Origin: Lophius americanus
Lineage: Eukaryota > Chordata > Actinopteri > Lophiiformes > Lophiidae
DNA length: 64,000 nucleotides
Direction: 5' to 3'
NCBI GenBank assembly: GCA_037951165.1
Contig: JBBDHG010000104.1
Location: 236,001-300,000, forward strand
The number at the start of each line of letters is the position of its first letter. The stretch's first letter is position 1. Shown piece after piece: positions 59,953 through 64,000 of the stretch. The notes below the pieces were generated by a model. The model was not told the DNA's origin and made no database searches. It saw only the letters and a program-made list of their open reading frames with translations. Made by a program: the position numbers and the translations under genes.

Positions 59953-60799
59953 AGCAGGTGTTAGCTTAGCACAGAGACTGGAAGCGAGGCAGAATCGTTA
60001 CTCTGGTTGTATTAGAAAGTAAAACTAATATAAAAGAGATATCTAAACATTCTTTTATAAGCCATTAGCTTTGACTTTACAAAAAGATGCGGCAGTGTTA
60101 GCGCTGAATGGGTCTGGATGGACTCATTCATGTGAAGCTACGCTAACTTTAGCTCCATACTCTCACTGAGATCAACTTTTAGTGATTATCTTAATTTATC
60201 AGCAAGAAAAAAACCAAGAAACATTAGAACGACGGCACCAAAACCATAACCGTGCCTCCATCAGTGTCTCAGGCGGCAGAAGAAGCTGAATTATTCAACA
60301 TTTTACTCAGTCAGTAATTTGTTTTTCCCAATCAGCATTGGACTGACTCCACCACCAGATGGCACCTTATGGGACCAGAACTTTTCTCCGGCAGCACAAT
60401 CTCGATTATGTCGCTGCAGCTGCTGCGGGCGTTCTTGCAGATATTATTTCTCCTCAGTCTTCGCATAAAGCAATCACGGCTTTTCCTCCTATTATTGTCT
60501 TTTTGAACTCGTAAAGTTGAGTCAAGTGTGATCAAACCACAAATGGTTTAAAGATTAATGTTGATTTTGTTCTTACATCTTTTGAGTCTATTTATCACGA
60601 GGGCGGTACCAGTCTTGTCATCTAATACTTGGCAAAAGTGAATAAGGGTTTTCCCTCTTGATGAAAGTTAAAAAAAAATAATACAATCTTAACCCTTAAA
60701 TGACCTCACCAAGAAAATAGAAATAAAGGAAGAATAACTTCTGCCAAAAAACAACAACTTCTAGAATAGGACTTCTCTCACAACAGCCATGTTTAATGC

Positions 60800-60905
60800 C
60801 TCCTCCTGGGTGACCCCTTTGACCTGTGGTGTCCTCCAGGGCTCCATCCTTGGCCCCTTACTCTTTAGCATACTACCACTGGGTCATATTTTTACCTTTT
60901 CTTTT
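60800..60905 (+). mobile_element. LINE reverse-transcriptase remnant
   Basis: One short open stretch reads LTCGVLQGSILGPLLFS, the reverse-transcriptase block usually written GVPQGSxLGPLLF, followed by a degenerate tail. It belongs to an L2/Rex1-like LINE reverse transcriptase; only about 100 bases are recognisable. Confidence 0.65.
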
Positions 60906-61714
60906 CACTGTGAGATTGAGATCGTTCACCAGATGTGCGTCTAGTGACATGCACTGATCACTGGTCTGCCGGTCTCCTCACTGCTGATTCTTTCTTAGCT
61001 GGGGTGATCCTAGAAACTGCTGTGTGTTTGGCTTTGGTATTCATACTCCGCATGCCCTCCTCTCTGGAGAGGATCTTTGTGATGGAGAGTGAACGCACTG
61101 GAAGATTTATTAATTGGGAAGAACTCCACAAAGGCCCCAGACATAAAACACTCTGAAAATTTTAAATTGTAATAATGAACATGTTCTGACTTACACTCGC
61201 CAAACTTCAATGTCTGCGCTTCATCTGAGGGTTGGGGTGTGTGAGAAATTTCCCATCAGGCTCCAGCTGATATGATTAGTAACTACATTTACATTCCCGG
61301 TTTAAAAAAAAACATTTTTAATGCACCTGCATGTAAGAGTCTAGCATTAATATTCAAACTATATTAATGTCTGCTGTCTCTCCATCTCTCCTTCATCTCA
61401 CTCACCTCCCCTCTCCTGCTCCTCCGCCTCATCTCTATTTCTGTTTCCTCTGTAGGACAGTAATGCTGGTTTTCCTCCCTCCTCCTCCTCCTTTTCTTCA
61501 CCTTTTCTTCTACTTCCTCCGCATCCTCACCCCTTCAGAATTGCCCTGTCACAACAGGAAGCCCAAGTCGACAGCAAGAACAGCCCGGTTCTGCGCTTTC
61601 CACCTCACTGTTTAGGAGGGTGGAGCTTCTTTTTTTTTTTTTAGTCCTTTTGCTTCTTTTACCTGCTCTTACTATTTCATATTGATCCTGTCTTTTTTAT
61701 TTCTTACCAGCCTT

Positions 61715-61792
61715 TCTCTTTCTCTCTCTCTCTCTTTATTTATTTCTTACCTCTCTCTTTGACTCTCTCTCTCTCTCTTTATTTCTTATCTC

Positions 61793-61838
<46 letters not shown>

Positions 61839-61901
61839 TTATTTCTTACCACCCTCTCTCTCTCTTTATTTCTAATCTCTCTCTCTAAAGATTTCTTACC
61901 T

Positions 61902-61943
<42 letters not shown>

Positions 61944-62629
61944 CTTCTCTCTCTCTCTCTCTCTCTCTCTTTATTTCTTACCAACCTCTCTCTCTCTTTA
62001 TTTCTTATCTCTCTCTCTCTCTTTATTTCTTACCTCTCTCTCTCTCTCTCTCTGTATTTCTTCTCTCTCTCTCTCTCTCTCTCTTTATTTCTTACCAACC
62101 TCTCTCTCTCTTTATTTCTTATCTCTCTCTCTCTCTTTATTTCTTACCTCTCTCTCTCTCTCTCTCTGTATTTCTTCTCTCTCTCTCTCTCTTTATTTCT
62201 TACCACCCTCTCCCTCTCTTTATTTCTTATCTCTCTCTCTCTCTCTCTCTTTATTTCTTTCCTCCCTCTCTCTCTCTCTCTCCATTTCTAACCACCCTCT
62301 CTTTCTCTCTCTTTATTTCTTACCTCTCTCTCTTTCTCTTTATTTTTTTTACCACCCTCTCTCTCTCTCTTTATTTTTTCACCACCCTCTCCCTCTTTCT
62401 CTCTATTTCTAACAACCATCTCTCTCTCTCTTTATTTCTTACCTCCCTCTCTCTCTCTCTCTCTCTCTCTTTATTTCTTACCACCCTCTCTCTCTCTTTA
62501 TATTTCTTACCACCCTCTCTCTCTCTCTTTATTTCTTACGTCCCTCTCTCTCTCTCTCTTTATTTCTTACCACCCTCTCTCTCTCTTTATATTTCTTATC
62601 ACCCTCTCTCTCTCTTTATATTTCTTACC

Positions 62630-62666
<37 letters not shown>

Positions 62667-62852
62667 ATATTTCTTACCTCCCTCTCTCTCTCTTTATATT
62701 TCTTACCTCCCTCTCTCTCTCTTTCTCTTTATATTTCTTACCTCCCTCTCTCTCTCTTTATATTTCTTACCTCCCCTCTCTCTCTCTCTCTTTATATTTC
62801 TTACCTCCCTCTCTCTCTCTTTATATTTCTTACCACCCTCTCTCTCTCTCTC

Positions 62853-62884
<32 letters not shown>

Positions 62885-62895
62885 CTTCTCTCTCT
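61715..62895 (+). repeat. CT-rich satellite with TTTATTTCTTACC spacers, 1.2 kb
   Basis: Runs of CT (10-40 bases) alternate with TTTATTTCTTACC(ACC/TCC) spacers, giving about 35 irregular units of 25-45 bp. A segment of about 110 bp containing TCTGTATTTCTTCTCTC recurs at 61936, 62052 and 62167, showing block duplication. Reverse-strand Glu-Arg frames are not genes. Confidence 0.95.
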
Positions 62896-63289
62896 CTAAT
62901 CCTATGTTTCCCTTGATGTCTCTCTGGAACTAACTAATTAACCGAGCGAGCGAGGCAGAGGCAGCTAGATCCGTTTTAATATCCCTCTGGTACGAAAGCA
63001 TGAAATGTGTAATTTCTGCTAAAAATAAATAAAACATGTATCATAACCGTTTGGTTACGCAGTATAATGACCAGAGTATGTAAATGGAATCAATTTGATG
63101 AAATATAGTTTTCTAAATTGAGGCTATGAGTCTAGAGAGTTTTTTGAAAACTGTCCCACTCGTTCTTGCACTAACAGCATCGAAGCTTGTTAAAATGCAC
63201 CAACAAGAATGAGGATTCACTATTGCTCCAATCATCAGTAACCTTGATTGCTGCATAATAGGTCCGTGCTTATTTTTGTATTTTTGTTT

Positions 63290-63930
63290 TTTGTTTCAGA
63301 AACGAATATCTGAAGAACGAATAAACGGGTGACAATTAGGTTTTACGTTTAGAGATGCAAGAATTTATTTTCAAGACCAAATAGGGAGGAGAGGAAATTT
63401 GAAGGAATAATTTCCATTTCTAATTTGATTATGAAAGTATAAAATAACGGGGAGACAGAAAGGAAAAACAATCTTTTATTGTTTGGATCGGAAAACAGTC
63501 GTTTTAGGCTTCATTGTGTATAAAAATGACTCAAGAGACTGGTTGTATTGTTGTGGCTGATCGGTGGGTGTATTAGCGTGTACAATCAACATTAACCCGA
63601 TTTCAGTGCTGCTAATCTATTTCCTGTTTGCGGCGGTCTCACAGAAGCCCCGCCCTCATTGATGCGTGCGTAAATGACGACATCCGGTCCCAGAAAAAAA
63701 ACAAAATAAAACAAACATTATTTTGTTTCTTTCTCCTTATGATTTTATTTTTCAAATCAAGTGAGAAGAATTTAAATCAAATGGATTTTCAAAATTTCTG
63801 TTATCCTTATTAGATGGCGAAAAGAAAAAAAAGGCCTTGATTTTAGCGAAAACGAGACGATAAAACGAAAAATGTTCAATATTCGTTCCTGAAACTGAAT
63901 ACCAAAACACACACGGACTGTTCTAATGCA
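63290..63930 (-). mobile_element. Dispersed repeat (TIR GTTTTGGTATTCAG type), copy 2
   Basis: Left part shares TTTCAGAAACGAATATCTGA, TTTCTAATTTGATTATGAAA and the GACCAAATA block with copy 1; right end ATATTCGTTCCTGAAACTGA then ATACCAAAACACACACGGAC is the inverse of copy 1's left end. A Tc1-type end lies inside at about 63553-63570, perhaps a nested insertion. Confidence 0.5.
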
Positions 63931-64000
63931 TCGCTCATCCTAAAAGTTATTAATTGTGTTTTTATTACTAACCTCTCACTCATTCACCTAAGTATCAACG

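Larger units (their letters stand above)
59230..64000 (+). other. itsn2: itsn2 intron after the SH3E exon, no DH-domain exon found
   Basis: In long intersectin the next exon continues with a Trp-Cys-Ala-Asp-Leu segment leading into the DH domain. I searched for it and for the following ERKRQGYIHEL-like segment and saw neither, so this intron probably extends past the window. Contents: MITE copy 2 (59604-59952), a LINE remnant (60800-60905), a CT-rich satellite (61715-62895) and a dispersed element (63290-63930). Confidence 0.6.

Noticed and set aside
61367..61615. Possible itsn2 exon after CTGTTTCCTCTGTAG at about 61455
   Set aside because: The acceptor looks good, but the downstream frame does not resemble the DH-domain linker of intersectins and no suitable donor follows.

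Overview
The window is vertebrate nuclear DNA, almost certainly from a ray-finned (teleost) fish. Genes are split into short exons with GT/AG junctions and encode vertebrate proteins (DDX1, NBAS, intersectin-2). The introns carry typical fish repeats: decayed Tc1-like transposons, RTE and other LINE pieces, MITEs, and very long CA, TA and CT arrays. No bacterial operon, CRISPR array, rRNA or tRNA gene was seen.

Layout. At 1-2170 (minus strand) lies the first coding exon of nbas plus part of its first intron. About 330 bp away, divergently, ddx1 starts on the plus strand; its 26 coding exons (2499-9854) assemble without a frame break into a 740-residue protein. At 11579-12700 is a broken copy of a gene I do not recognise. 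The intact relative follows at 16767-24035: one uninterrupted exon of 2,422 codons built from twelve diverged copies of an unfamiliar module of about 90-110 residues, five of which were duplicated as a block of about 2.9 kb. From about 26.1 kb to the right edge runs itsn2 (intersectin-2). It has a likely non-coding first exon and 26 coding exons for two EH domains, a long charged coiled coil and five SH3 domains. The exons for the DH-PH-C2 part of the long isoform are not in the window.

How the genes relate. NBAS (Golgi-to-ER retrograde transport and mRNA decay) and DDX1 (RNA helicase in tRNA ligation and RNA processing) are neighbours in mammals too and probably share a bidirectional promoter. 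In mammals MYCN follows DDX1; here the module gene and then itsn2 follow, so the locus is rearranged relative to human 2p24. ITSN2 is an endocytic and actin-signalling scaffold with no obvious functional tie to the others.

The most novel item is the twelve-module gene with its decayed tandem relative. Other notable points are a DECD instead of DEAD box in ddx1, an eroded ancestral start codon and an upstream ORF in itsn2, a 21-bp (heptad-length) coding repeat followed by a 9-bp minisatellite directly at a splice donor, a minisatellite grown from an RTE reverse-transcriptase segment, and a MITE family filled with palindromic ACGTGATA-like repeats. Exon boundaries were read by eye from reading-frame phase, splice dinucleotides and remembered human proteins; no alignment or database search was run.
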